A DNA stretch of 64,000 nucleotides, taken from contig NW_004798406.1 in NCBI RefSeq assembly GCF_000002075.1, forward strand, positions 51,716-115,715, read 5' to 3'. The notes below the pieces were generated by a model. That model had not been told where the DNA came from. It ran no database searches and worked only from the letters and a program-made list of their open reading frames with translations. The DNA is from Aplysia californica. Its lineage: Eukaryota > Mollusca > Gastropoda > Aplysiida > Aplysiidae. Of this stretch, positions 51,076-62,100 are shown piece after piece. The position numbers and the translations under genes are program-made. Each line of letters opens with the position of its first letter. The first letter of the stretch is position 1.

Positions 51076-53439
51076 CTGGGGGAGGGGGAGAAGAAAAGTC
51101 CTTGTTCAATACAAAATATCAAATAAAGTCTTCAAATAAAACATTCAGAAAAGCAGAGAAAACTAAAACAAAAAACTTGTTCACATAATTTGAAATAAGC
51201 TGAAGAAACCCCCCAGCTGTAGACACAGGTTGTTGCACTTCCATCCAGTTTCTGTTTATCAAGACGTGATGTTCGCTGCTGACCAGATTACCTGGGGTTA
51301 ATTTTGTTTTAGTAAGATTATTATAATGGCACTCGCAACTGCACAAGGTCATATGAGCGCGCGAACAAAAAAAGTTGGTTCTATTCTCAACAGTACACTG
51401 CACAGCCCGATTCTGGTCAACACCTCTGCTAAAATGCTAAAAAATTTTATGTAAATAAATTCTTAATTTAAAATAACTTTTAAATAACATTAAACAATTT
51501 TAAACAATCTTTTTCACAATTTTCCATAAAGGCCAGGCCTTTATAAAAATGAAGGATTTTGTTGGGGATCAACAATGGAAAACAGATCTAGACAATTTTT
51601 TGTATTAAAAATATTTCCTTCGGGTCTCTCCAAAGTCTATACTTCTGTTAAAATGTGTCAAATGGTAAAATATGTGTCGCATCCGACACAGAAAGGTTTC
51701 TCATTTCCCTGAAGGAGATATTTGTGTGTCAGGGGTTAACAAAAACAAGGGATGTGCTATTCAATTTAAAAAATGGACTGCTGGGATATACTTAACCGAT
51801 AAACATAAAAAGAATTGGAGATCAACACCAGGGGAAGAGTCATACAAAATATGTTTAACCCTATCTGTACGTCGTGTTTTAATATCATTATATCCATACT
51901 ATGTGGGGAACTCTGGGCCACCACTTTCCAAAGAAGAAATTTACTCGTTAATCCGATCAGTACGCTTTGCACAGCAGTCTGTCAAAATGATTTTTTGAGA
52001 AATACTGAAAGTTTCAAAGAGATCTTCATACTACTAGAAGTATTCTAAAAATAAAATGTGAAGAAGACAACCCCGGGGATACAAAATGACCCCAGGGCGT
52101 ACGGACAGGGTTAAGCACAGCTATGAGGCATTGCAAACACCTGCAGCAAACGTCACATTGTACAGTGGAGTCTGCTTAAAGTGAACTCGTACTGTTGGGA
52201 CCAGAAGAAAGTGTTCACTTAATCCAAGGTTCAGTTTAATCCTTCTATCCGTTCACTTTGCAGTCACAAAATTATTCAAAATACCATCCGGTCACCTCGC
52301 CGGAGCGTTGTCACCGGCGCATTATTGCGCCAAGTGCCAAGTGAATGTTAAGTGTTAAAATGAGCAGTAAGCACAGCAGAGTGAATAATTTATGATTTAA
52401 TCACTTACATCATGAGGGAGCATGCTGAAATCCTGCTCAGTCAGTCTCAGGTATGTGCGATCTGTATTCATGGAAAGACAAAAAAACAACAGGAAATCAG
52501 CTAAAAAGTACAGTAAGTAGCGTAACTCCATGACCAGTCAGAACCCTTGGATTCCGTCCTCACAGACTTCTGTAACTCATATTATATAAACACGAATAAA
52601 ATGCTCCTTCCCAGTCCTCGCAGAATGGCAAAAAATGAAAGATGGCACCGAACTCTCACAAATAACCAAAAAATCTCGAGACTAGAGGTAAAGTTTATTT
52701 TCCCAAGCGTTCAGAGAAATAGTCACTTCCTTATTTTTTTTTTACTGCTTTAGGCTTACACTTACACATCAAAGAAAACGCGTTGGAACTTAGTTTGCAG
52801 TGACTTTTATGAATGGGCTTTTAGATTCTCTTGGTGGCCTAACCAAGAAAGACCTCACCAGTTGTCTAGATCTTATTGTGGCGGTCCCCGACTGCTTGGG
52901 CTGTGTGTGCACGCAGGCTTGTGTGTGTATGTGTACGTGTGTGTGTGTGTGAGCATGCGCTTGTGTGTGTGGTGTGTGCATGTGTGTGCGCACGCACTTG
53001 AGTGTGTGTGTGTGTGTAGCCTGTAGCTAGAGAAGTGTGGGAATCCATCAAAGACGTCAAACAAGATGGCTGTTACTATAAATATCGGCTAATGGCGTTT
53101 AGACTGTCGTTCTCTAGACTTTCTAAAAGTCTAGATCTAGATCTAGATTCTAGATCTAGATCTAGATTTAGATCTAGATCTAGATTTAGATCTAAATCTA
53201 GTTAGCTATCCCCACTTGTCAAGTGCCCAGCCAGGAGGGAGAAATCAAGGTGCCTCGTTGATTTTGCTGTATAGAATGACGCTTTTGAAAATGAAAGAGT
53301 GAACACATTTCCCCCAAGTCAGCCAAAACAACCGCCAAAAACCTTGGTTAGATTAGATATACTTACGTTGAGCTGCAGAATATGCTGCATGTGCAAGAGC
53401 AACAAGCCCAAGGATGACACACATTTTGTGGGTAGCCAT
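50972..53439 (-). CDS. EMC5: EMC5 / MMGT1, ER membrane protein complex subunit 5, three of about four exons
   Basis: Join on the minus strand: 53439-53367, 52461-52409, 51075-50972. The 76 codons start MATHKMCVILGLVALAHAAY and continue SAAQHRTYLRLTEQDFSMLP, closely following human MMGT1 ([20 protein letters not shown]). EMC5 is a small two-helix subunit of the ER membrane protein complex, which inserts and stabilises multi-pass and tail-anchored proteins; it was also named membrane magnesium transporter 1. Helix 1 is about residues 7-20. Helix 2 (FLQCIFGLLLTCYGVVNVAG) is about 43-64, followed by the conserved NFKEI. Splice phases agree (73, 53 and 104 nt). The conserved last exon (about 50 residues, with a FNHRG-type motif in other animals) was not found between 38000 and 50971. 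It may lie in the gap at 47024-47210 or have diverged. No defect is visible in what is present. Confidence 0.93.
51300..51366 (-). mobile_element. Hairpin-tail SINE fragment inside the EMC5 locus
   Basis: GC-type tail (CTCGCAACTGCAC ... GAGCGCGCG) only, as in the tRNA-headed family. Confidence 0.5.
51859..52110. mobile_element. piggyBac-like MITE flanked by TTAA
   Basis: Inverted ends CCCTATCTGTACG and CGTACGGACAGGG are bounded by TTAA at 51855-51858 and 52111-52114. A second, left-truncated copy lies at about 29601-29796, ending ATAGGGTTAA. Confidence 0.75.
52161..52290. mobile_element. Left end of a second pogo/Tigger-like element
   Basis: Starts TA-CAGTGGAGTCTGCTTAAAG, typical of Tigger-type ends, with internal GTTCACTT / AAGTGAAC repeats. 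No matching right end was found. Confidence 0.55.
52409..52461 (-). CDS. EMC5: EMC5 exon 2
   Basis: 53-bp exon encoding the conserved HRTYLRLTEQDFSMLPHD. Acceptor ATACAG, donor GTAAGT. Confidence 0.93.
53367..53439 (-). CDS. EMC5: EMC5 exon 1 (start codon, first transmembrane helix)
   Basis: ATG at 53439, 24 codons plus one base, donor GTAAGT. The hydrophobic stretch would read as a signal peptide, but in this family it is retained as the first membrane helix. Confidence 0.93.
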
Positions 53440-53620
53440 TTTGGAGTTTGGGTTTTAATTTTTAGTTTGAGTTATCACCCCTGTGGAAGCCAAAGAGGTT
53501 ATAAATAGAACTAGAGGTCTTAGCTGTGACGTCACGAGTATCCCACTTGAGTGGCGCGCCGCCATTCCTGAGAGGAAAAAGACCAGTCGGTGCACAGCGA
53601 CACTTTTCATACTTTTCAAT
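53440..53620 (-). promoter_or_regulatory. Probable EMC5 promoter with CRE and YY1-like sites
   Basis: Just upstream of the EMC5 ATG are a perfect palindromic cAMP-response element TGACGTCA at 53527-53534 and a GCCGCCATTC motif (53558-53567) resembling a YY1 site, in locally GC-richer sequence. No TATA box sits at an obvious distance. The transcription start is inferred, not seen. Confidence 0.5.
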
Positions 53621-53689
53621 CCCCGATTAAGGAAGCACTGCGAATTCTTTCGATGTTGATTTCTTTTTCATGTGATTTATTTTAGCTCA

Positions 53690-56600
53690 TCATTAATATT
53701 TTGTAGCTCATGCCCAGTATTTCTAGCTCATTCCCAATATTTTCTAGCTCACCCGCAGTATTTTCTAGCTCATTCGTAATATTTTCTAGATTGTCCCTAT
53801 TATTTTCTAGCTATAGTCCTTAATAATTTCTAGCTCATCCCCAGTATTTTCTATCTCATCCGTAATATTTTTTAGACTATTCATATTATTTTCTATCTCG
53901 TCCCTAATATTTTCTAGCTCTTCTCCAATATGTTTTACCATCTTCCCTAATAATTTTTAACTCATCCCAAGAATTTTCTAGCTCAACCCTAATATTTTTC
54001 TAGCTTTTATCCATAGTATTTTCTAGATTATTCATATTACATTTTAGCTCATCCTTTATATTTTTGCGCTCATTCCCAGTATTTTCTAGCTTATCCCCAA
54101 TATTTTCTAGCTCATCCCCAGTAGTTTCTATCTAATCCGTAATATTTTTTGGTTCATCCCCAGTATTTTCTACCTCATCATTAAATTTTTTAAGCTCATC
54201 CTTAACATTTATTTAGCTCATCCCCAGTATTTTCTAGCTCCACCCCCAGTGTTTTATAGCTCATACCCAATACTTTCCTGCTCCACCCTAATATTTTCCA
54301 GTTCATCCCTAATATTTTCTTGTTTATTTTTAGTATTTTCCAGCTCCTCTTATTATTTTCTAACTCATCCTCAGTATTTTCTAGCTTTTCCCTTGTATTT
54401 TCTAGCTCATCTGCAATATTTTCTAGCTCACTCCCATTAGGCATATTCATCAGAATTTTCTAGATCATTCCCAGTATTTCCCAGCTCATCCTTGATATTT
54501 TAGCGTATCCTTTATATTATCTAGTTTATCCTAAATATTCCCAACTATTTTCTAGCTCATCCCCAGTATTTTTTAGATTATTCCTTTTATTTTCTAACTC
54601 ATCCTTAATTTTTCTAGCTCATCTCCAGTATTTTCTAAATCATCCCCAGTATTTTTAAAAACTTACCTATTATTTTCTAGTCCATCCCCAATATTTTCTA
54701 ATTATACCCAAATATTTTCTAGCTCATCCTTACTATTTTCTAGCTCATCCCTAGTATTTTCAGGCTTTAACGTAATATTTTCGAGCTCATCCACAGTTGT
54801 CTAGCTCATCCTTAACATTCTCTAGCTCATCCCCAGTATTGTCTAGCTCCATCCTCAGTATTTTCTAGTTTATCCCCATAGTATTTCCTAGTTCATCCCT
54901 AGTATTTTCTAGCTTAACTATTATTATTTCTAGCCCATCCCCATTATTTTTAAGCTATCCCCCAGTGTTCATCAGTATTTTCTTGATCATTCAAAGTATT
55001 TTCTAGCTCACCCTAATATTTTGTAGCTCATCCTTAATGTTATCTAGCATATCATGAATACTATAAACTCATTTTTAGCTCATCCCCAATATTTTCTAGC
55101 TTATTCCTATTATTTTCTAGCTCATCCTTAATATTTTCTAGCTCACCGAGAGTATTTTCTAGCTCATACCTATTATTTTCAAGCTCATCCGTAATATTTT
55201 CTAGCTTATACCTATTATTTTCTAGCTGATCTGTAATATTTTCTAGCTTATACCTATTATTTTCTAGCTGGTCTGTAATATTTTCTAGCTTATACCTATT
55301 ATTTTCTAGCTGGTCTGTAATATTTTCTAGCTTATACCTATTATTTTCTAGCTGGTCTTTCTTATATTTTCTAGCTCATTCCTAGTATTTTTTTGGACCT
55401 CATTCCTAATATTTTCTAGCGCCTCCCAATATTTTTAGCTGATCCCTAGTACATTTCAGCCACATACCCAGTATTTTCTAGCTTATACCTATTATTTTCT
55501 AGCTGATCTGTAATATTTTCTAGCTTATACCTAATATTTCAAACTATTTTCTAGCTAATCCCCATTATCTTTTGGCTCATTCTCAGCATTTGCTAGCTCA
55601 TCCCTAATATATTCCAGCTCATCCCCAGTATTTTCTAGTTAATACCTAATATTTTCTAGCCCATTCGTTTTATTTCCTAACTCATCCCCAGTATATCTAT
55701 ATATCTTATCCCTAATACTTTCTAGCTCATCCCTAATATTTTCTAGCTCATTTCAAGTATTTCCAAGATCATCCGTAATATTTTCTAGCACTTCCCCAGT
55801 AATTTCTAGCTCATCATCATTATTTTCTAGCGCGTATGTAGTATTTTCTAGATAATCCCTATTACAGTAGTCTCCGCCTAAGATCCCACCGCTTACGATC
55901 CCGGTTCGCTTAAGATCCCGCTGTTTTAAGAAAACAAAATTTTTACTATACAAAAGTCACCCATAAGATCCCGCTCTGATTCACTCTGAAGGTCAACATT
56001 CGGCTAAGATCCCGCATTTCAGATCATAATTTGCGGAACAAAAACGCGGGCGGGACAGCCGATCAACCAAGAGTGAAAAGTTGAGATCAATATAAAATGT
56101 CAGTCGCGTCAAAGATCAGCGACTATCAGGAATGTGATCACATACACGTTGTAAAACTCGATGAAGCGATACAATGTTTGCCCCAGACGGGATCACACCG
56201 GGGTGTGAACTGACCGACACGTTTGTTTTCCCCGAACATCGCACTCACACCTGAGCTCTCACCCTAAACTTACATCACTCGCTGGGTGGGTAGGGCCTAC
56301 ACGTTCGCTCCAGGCGGGATCACATTGAACTGTGAACTCTTCCTCGACCATTAGCACCTGTCTCTACTCCCGAATTTGCGAGACAGACTGAATTTTAATT
56401 GGTGTGTTCACAACGTAATGGTGTGTAACGACAAAGGCGGTTGGGGGGGGGGGGGCTCAGTCAGAGATGGAAAGCTGTAAATTTATGACAGGTAAAGGGG
56501 AGGGGTATCTGGAAAAGCGTAGATCTTGAGACTCATGATAGGATAATAAGTGAAAAAGGCTCGCCTCATGCCCCTATGCACTGCGATAGGTCATCAAAGT

Positions 56601-59600
56601 TAACCACTCTTCGCTCGCCATATGCCATAAACCCACCAAGGGGGCACGCCAGTTCATCTTAGAGTGGAGGGAGACCATTTTATCGATTGTGAGCCTTAAC
56701 ATGGTTCACCATAGATTCTTCCCTGGGTTCATCTGTTAAGATCCCGGTTCGCCTAAGATCCCGCATTTCCTTGCTCCCGAGCACCGGGATCTTAGGCGGA
56801 GACTACTGTATTTTATAGTTCATTCCCAGTATATTTTACCTCATTCCTAATATTTTAAAGCTCCTCCCTAATATTTTTATTTTTTAATCCCTAGTACATT
56901 TTAGCTCTATACCCAGTATTTTATAGATCATATCCAGTATTTTCTAGCTCCACCATAATATTATTTAGCTTATCGCAAATATTCCCAACTATTTTCTAGC
57001 TCATCCCCAGTATTTTCTAGCTCATCCCCAGTATTTTTTGGCTCATCCCCAGTATTTTCTAGCTCCTATCTAATATTTTCTAGCTCATCCCCAGTATTTT
57101 CTAGCTCATATATAATATTTTCCAGCTCATTACCCGTATTTCCTAGCTCATCCGTAATATTTTCTAGCTCATCCCCAGAATAATCAAGCCCATCCATAAT
57201 ATTTTCATGCTCCTTCTTAATATCTTCGAGACTATCACTATCATTTTCGAGCTTATCCCCAGTATTGTTTTTATCTCGTCCCTAATATTTTTTAGTTTAT
57301 CCTTAATATTGTTAAATAGTTTAGATAATTCTCGATATTTTTAGCTCCATCACCAGTATTTTCTAGCTCATACCCAGTATTTTCTAGCTAAACCATAATA
57401 TTTTCTAGTTCATCCCTAATAATATCTAGCTTATCCCGAAAATTCCCAACGGTTTTCTAGCTCATCCCCAATTTTTTCTAGATTATTCCTATTGAATTCT
57501 TGCTCATTCCCAGTATTTTCTAGCTCATCTTTAATGTGCTTTTTTGCTAATCTCTTCTGATTTCTAGCTCATCTCCAGTATTTTCTAGCTCGTTCGTAAT
57601 ATTTTCTAAATCAACCCTATTATTTTCTAGCTTTACAAAACAATTTTTCAGCATATTCCCAATATTTTCTAGCTCATCCCTAATATTTTTTAGCCCATCC
57701 GTATTATTTTCTAACTCATCTCCAGTATATTTATATATCTTATCCCTAATATTTTCCAGCTCATCACTAATATTTTTTAGCTTATCCCCAGTATTTTCTT
57801 GGTCAATCCCCAGTATTTTCTAGCACAACCATAATATTTTCTAGCTCATCCTCAGTATATTCTAGTTAATCCCTTACTTTTTCTAGTAAATCCTCAGTAT
57901 TTTCTAGCTCGATTCCTAGCATTTTGTATTTGACCCCCAGTGTTCCTCAGTATTTTCTAGATCATTCCCAGTATATTTTTTTAAAAGCTAATTTCTAACA
58001 TTTTCTAGCTCATCACAAGTCTTTTTTTAGATTATTCCTATTATTTTCTAGCTCATTCTTAATATTTTCAATCTCCATCCCCAGTATTTTCTAGCTCATC
58101 ACCAGTATTTTCTAGGTCACCCCTAATATTTTCTAGCTCATCCCCAGTACTTTTTAGCTCGTATCCAGTTCTCATTATTTTTTAAACTCAGCCCTAATAT
58201 TTTCTCGCTCATTCCCAATACTTTCAACCTGATCCCTAAAACTTTCTAGCTCATCCCTAATATGTTTCTGCTCATCCTTATTTCCTTAAAGCTCATCCGT
58301 AATATTTTCTAGCTCTTCCCCAGTATTTTCTAGCTGATCCGTAATATTTTCTAGATTATCCCTATTACTATTATTGTCTATTATAGCTCATCCCTAATAT
58401 TTTTTTAGCTCCATCTCCAGTATTTTATAGCTCACACAGAGTATTTTCTAGCTCACACCCAGTATTTTCTAGCTCGACCATAATATTTTCGAGCTCATCC
58501 CTAATATTATCTAGCTTATCACGAATATTCCCAACCTTTTTAAGCTCATCCTCAATATTTTCTAAATTATTCCTATTATTCTTAGCTTATCCCTAGTATT
58601 TTAAATTCACCCCCAGCATTTGCTAGCTCATCCCTAATGAATTTTAGAGCATCCTCAATATTTTCTAGCTCCTCCCTAATATTTTCTATCTAATCCCCAG
58701 TATTTAAAAAGTCTTCTGTAATAATTTCGAGCTCATTACCAATAATTTCTAGTTCATCTGCAATGTTTTTCTAGCTCATCCCTAATTTTTTTTACCACCT
58801 CCATATTAAGGTTTAGCTCATCCCTTGTATTTTCTAGCCCATCCATTGCATTTTCTAGCTCATCCATATTATTATAATCTAGATTATCCCTATTATTCTC
58901 TAGCTCATCATAAATATTTTCTAGCTTATTCCCAATTTTTTTTTAGCTGATCCCTAATATTTTTTTAGCTCATCCGTAATTTTTCCGAACTAATCTCCAG
59001 TATTTCTATATACCTTATCCCTAATATTTTTTTTAGCTCATCCTTGATATTTTTTAACTCACTCCCAGTATTTTCTAGGTCCATCCAAAATAACTTATAG
59101 CTCAACCACAGTATTTTTTTAGCACAATCTTAATATTGTCTAGCTCATCCCCAGTATTTTCTAGCTCAACCCTAATATTTTCTAGCTCATCTTTAGTATT
59201 TTGTAGATTATTCTTATTATTTAAATATCTAAATCTAGCTCATCCTTCATATTTTCTACCTCATCCTAAGTATTTTCTAGTTCATTTATAATAGTTTCTA
59301 GCTCATCCCCAGTATTTTCTAGCTCTGTAAGATTTTTTAGCTCCTGCCCAGTAGTTTCTGGCTCTGCCCAAGTACTTTCTAACTCATTCATCACTAATAT
59401 TTTCTATCTCTTTCCCAGTATTTTGTAGTTCACCCGTAAGATTTTCTAGATTATCCCTATTATTTAATGGCTCATCCCTAGCATTTCATAGCTCATCCCC
59501 AGTATGTTCTAGCTCATCCCAAATACTTTCTACCTGATCCCTAAAACTTTCTAGCTCATCCCTAATATTTTTGCTCATCTTTAGTACATGTATTTTCAAA

Positions 59601-60790
59601 CTCACCCATAATTTTTTCTAGCTCTTCCCCAGTATTTTCTGGCTCATCCATAATATTTTCTAGACTAACTCTACTATTTTTTAGCTCGTCCCATATATTT
59701 TGTAACAGTATTTTTCATCTCATCCCTGATATTTTCTACCTCATCCTTAATATTTTCTAGCTCACCCCCAGTGTTCATCAGTATTTTTAGATCATTCCCA
59801 GTATTTTCTGTCTCATCCCTAATATTTTATAGCTCATCTGTAATGATTTTTAGCTCATCCCCAGAATTTTCTACGTCATCCCTACTATTTTTTATCTTAT
59901 CCTTAACATTTTTTAGCTCATCCTCCTAAATAATTCTTAATGTTTTCTAGCTCATCCATAATATATTCTAGCACATCCTTAATATTTTCTAGCTCATCCT
60001 CAGTCTGTTCTAGTTCACCCAAAGTATTTTTAAAAATCTCATCCCTTGTACTTTTATAGCTTTCCCCCAGTACTTTAATATTATTTAGCTGACACATAAT
60101 ATTATCTAGCCTATTCTGAATGTTCCCCACTATTTCCTAGCTCATTCCTAGTATTTTCTAGCTCATTTCAAGTATTTTCTAGCTCCTACCTAAGAGCTTG
60201 TACCCCATCCCCAGTATTTTCTAGCTCATCCCTAGTATCTTAAACATTATTCTTATGATTTTCTAGCACTTTTTATTACTTTTTTTTAGCCCATCCCCAG
60301 TATTTTCTAGCTCATCCCTAATATTTTCTAGCTCATACTCAGTATTTTCTAGATCATCTGCAGTGTTTTATAGCTCATCCATAATATTTTCTAGATTATC
60401 CCTATTACTTTTTTTAGCTATGTTCTAATATTTTCTAGCTCATCCACAGTATTTTAAAAAATTATACTTATTATTTTACAACTCATCTTATTCTGTTTTA
60501 GCTCATCCAAAGAATTTTCTAGCTCTTCTGTAACATCCTTTAGCGCTTCCACAGTATTTTCTAGATCATCCCCAGTATTTTCTAGCTTATCCCTAATATT
60601 TTCTAGCTCATCCACAACATTAAAAAAATTATACTTCTTATTTTCTAGCTCATCATATTATTTTTTTTAGCTCATTCCCAGTATTTTCTAGCTCGTCTGT
60701 AATATTTTTGTAGCTCATCCACAATATATTCGAACTCATCTGTAATAGTTTTTAGCCCACCCACAGTATTTTCTAGTTGATCCCTTGAAT
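53690..60790. repeat. Degenerate 21-bp satellite, first block
   Basis: Hundreds of diverged units of TAGCTCATCCCCAGTATTTT + C (also CCTAATATTTTC). Interrupted at 55865-56808 by a TIR element. Read on the minus strand the unit gives L-E-N-x-x-D-E. No gene signal beyond that. Confidence 0.93.
55865..56808. mobile_element. Tc1/mariner (pogo/Tigger-like) non-autonomous element in the satellite
   Basis: Ends are inverted repeats starting CAGTAGTCTCCGCCTAAGAT, flanked by TA on both sides. A CAGT-type terminus with TA duplication fits the pogo/Tigger group. Sub-terminal repeats of TAAGATCCCG lie at both ends. No transposase reading frame was seen in the 944 bp. Confidence 0.8.
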
Positions 60791-60794
60791 TTTA

Positions 60795-62100
60795 TAGCTA
60801 GAAAAGTATAATTTTTAAAAATAATGTGGATGAACTAGAAAATACTGGGAATGATTTTTAGAATACCATGGAAGAGCTAGAAAATATTATGGGTGAACTA
60901 GAAAATACTGGAGATGAGCTAAAGAAAATAATACGATAAGCAAGACAAAAATAAGAATAATTTAGAAAATACTAGGGATGAGCTAGAAAATATTAGGGAT
61001 GATCTAGAAAATATTAGGGATGATCGAGAAAATATTAAGAATGAGCTAGAAAGTACTGGGGATGTCCTAGAAAATATTACGGATAAGCTAGAAAATATTA
61101 CGGATAAGCTAGAAAATATTACGGAGGACCTAGAAAATAATGGGAGTGAGCTATAAAATATTTTGGATAAGTTAAAAAGTAATAGGGGTAATCTAGACAA
61201 TATTATGGATGCTCTAGAAAATACTGGGGATGAGCTAGAAAATATTAGGGAAGAGCTAAAAAATACGGGGGATAATCTACAAAATACTGGGGAAGAGCTA
61301 AAAAATATTACTGATGAGCTAGAAATTACTGTGGATGAGCCAAAAAATAATAAGATGAGCTAGAAAAAATAAGTATATTTTTTTTAATACTGTGGATCAA
61401 CTAGAAAATACTGGGGATGATCTAGAAAATGCTGTGGAAGAGCTAGAAAATATTATGGGTGAGCTAGAAAATACTGGAGATTAGCTAAAAAATAATAAGA
61501 TGAGCAAAAAATAGTAAGAATAATAAAGAAAATACTGGGGATGAGCTAAAAAATAATAGGGGTAATTTAGAAAATTTTATGGATGAGCTAGAAAATACTG
61601 GGGAAGAGCTAAAAAATATTACAGATGAGCTAGAAAATACTCTGGATGAGCAAAAAAATAAAATAAGATGCGCTAGAAAAAAATAAGTATATTTTTTTAA
61701 ATACTGTGGATGAGCTAGAAAATACTGGGGATGATCTAGAAAATACTGTGGAAGAGCTAGAAAATATTATGGGTGAACTGGAAAATACTGGAAACGAGGT
61801 AAAAAATAATAAGATGAGTTAGAAAATAATAAGAATAATTGAGAAAATACTAGAGATGAACTTCTAAATATTAGGGATGAGCTAGAAAATACTGAGGATG
61901 AGCTAGAAAATATAAGGGATGAACGAAAAAGTACAGGGAATGACCTAGAAAATATTACGGATGAGCTTGAAAATATTACGGATGACCTAGAAAATAATGG
62001 GAGTGAGCTAGAAAATATTGTGGATAAGCAAAAAAATAATTGGTGTAATCTAAAAAATATTACGGATGAGCTAGAAAATACTGGGGTTGAGCTTCAAAAT
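60795..62100. repeat. 21-bp satellite, inverted block
   Basis: Same unit in the opposite orientation (GAGCTAGAAAATACTGGGG). A higher-order unit of several hundred bases recurs near 60830, 61390 and 61700 (each with GTGGATGA(A/G)CTAGAAAAT and GGAAGAGCTAG). Confidence 0.93.
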
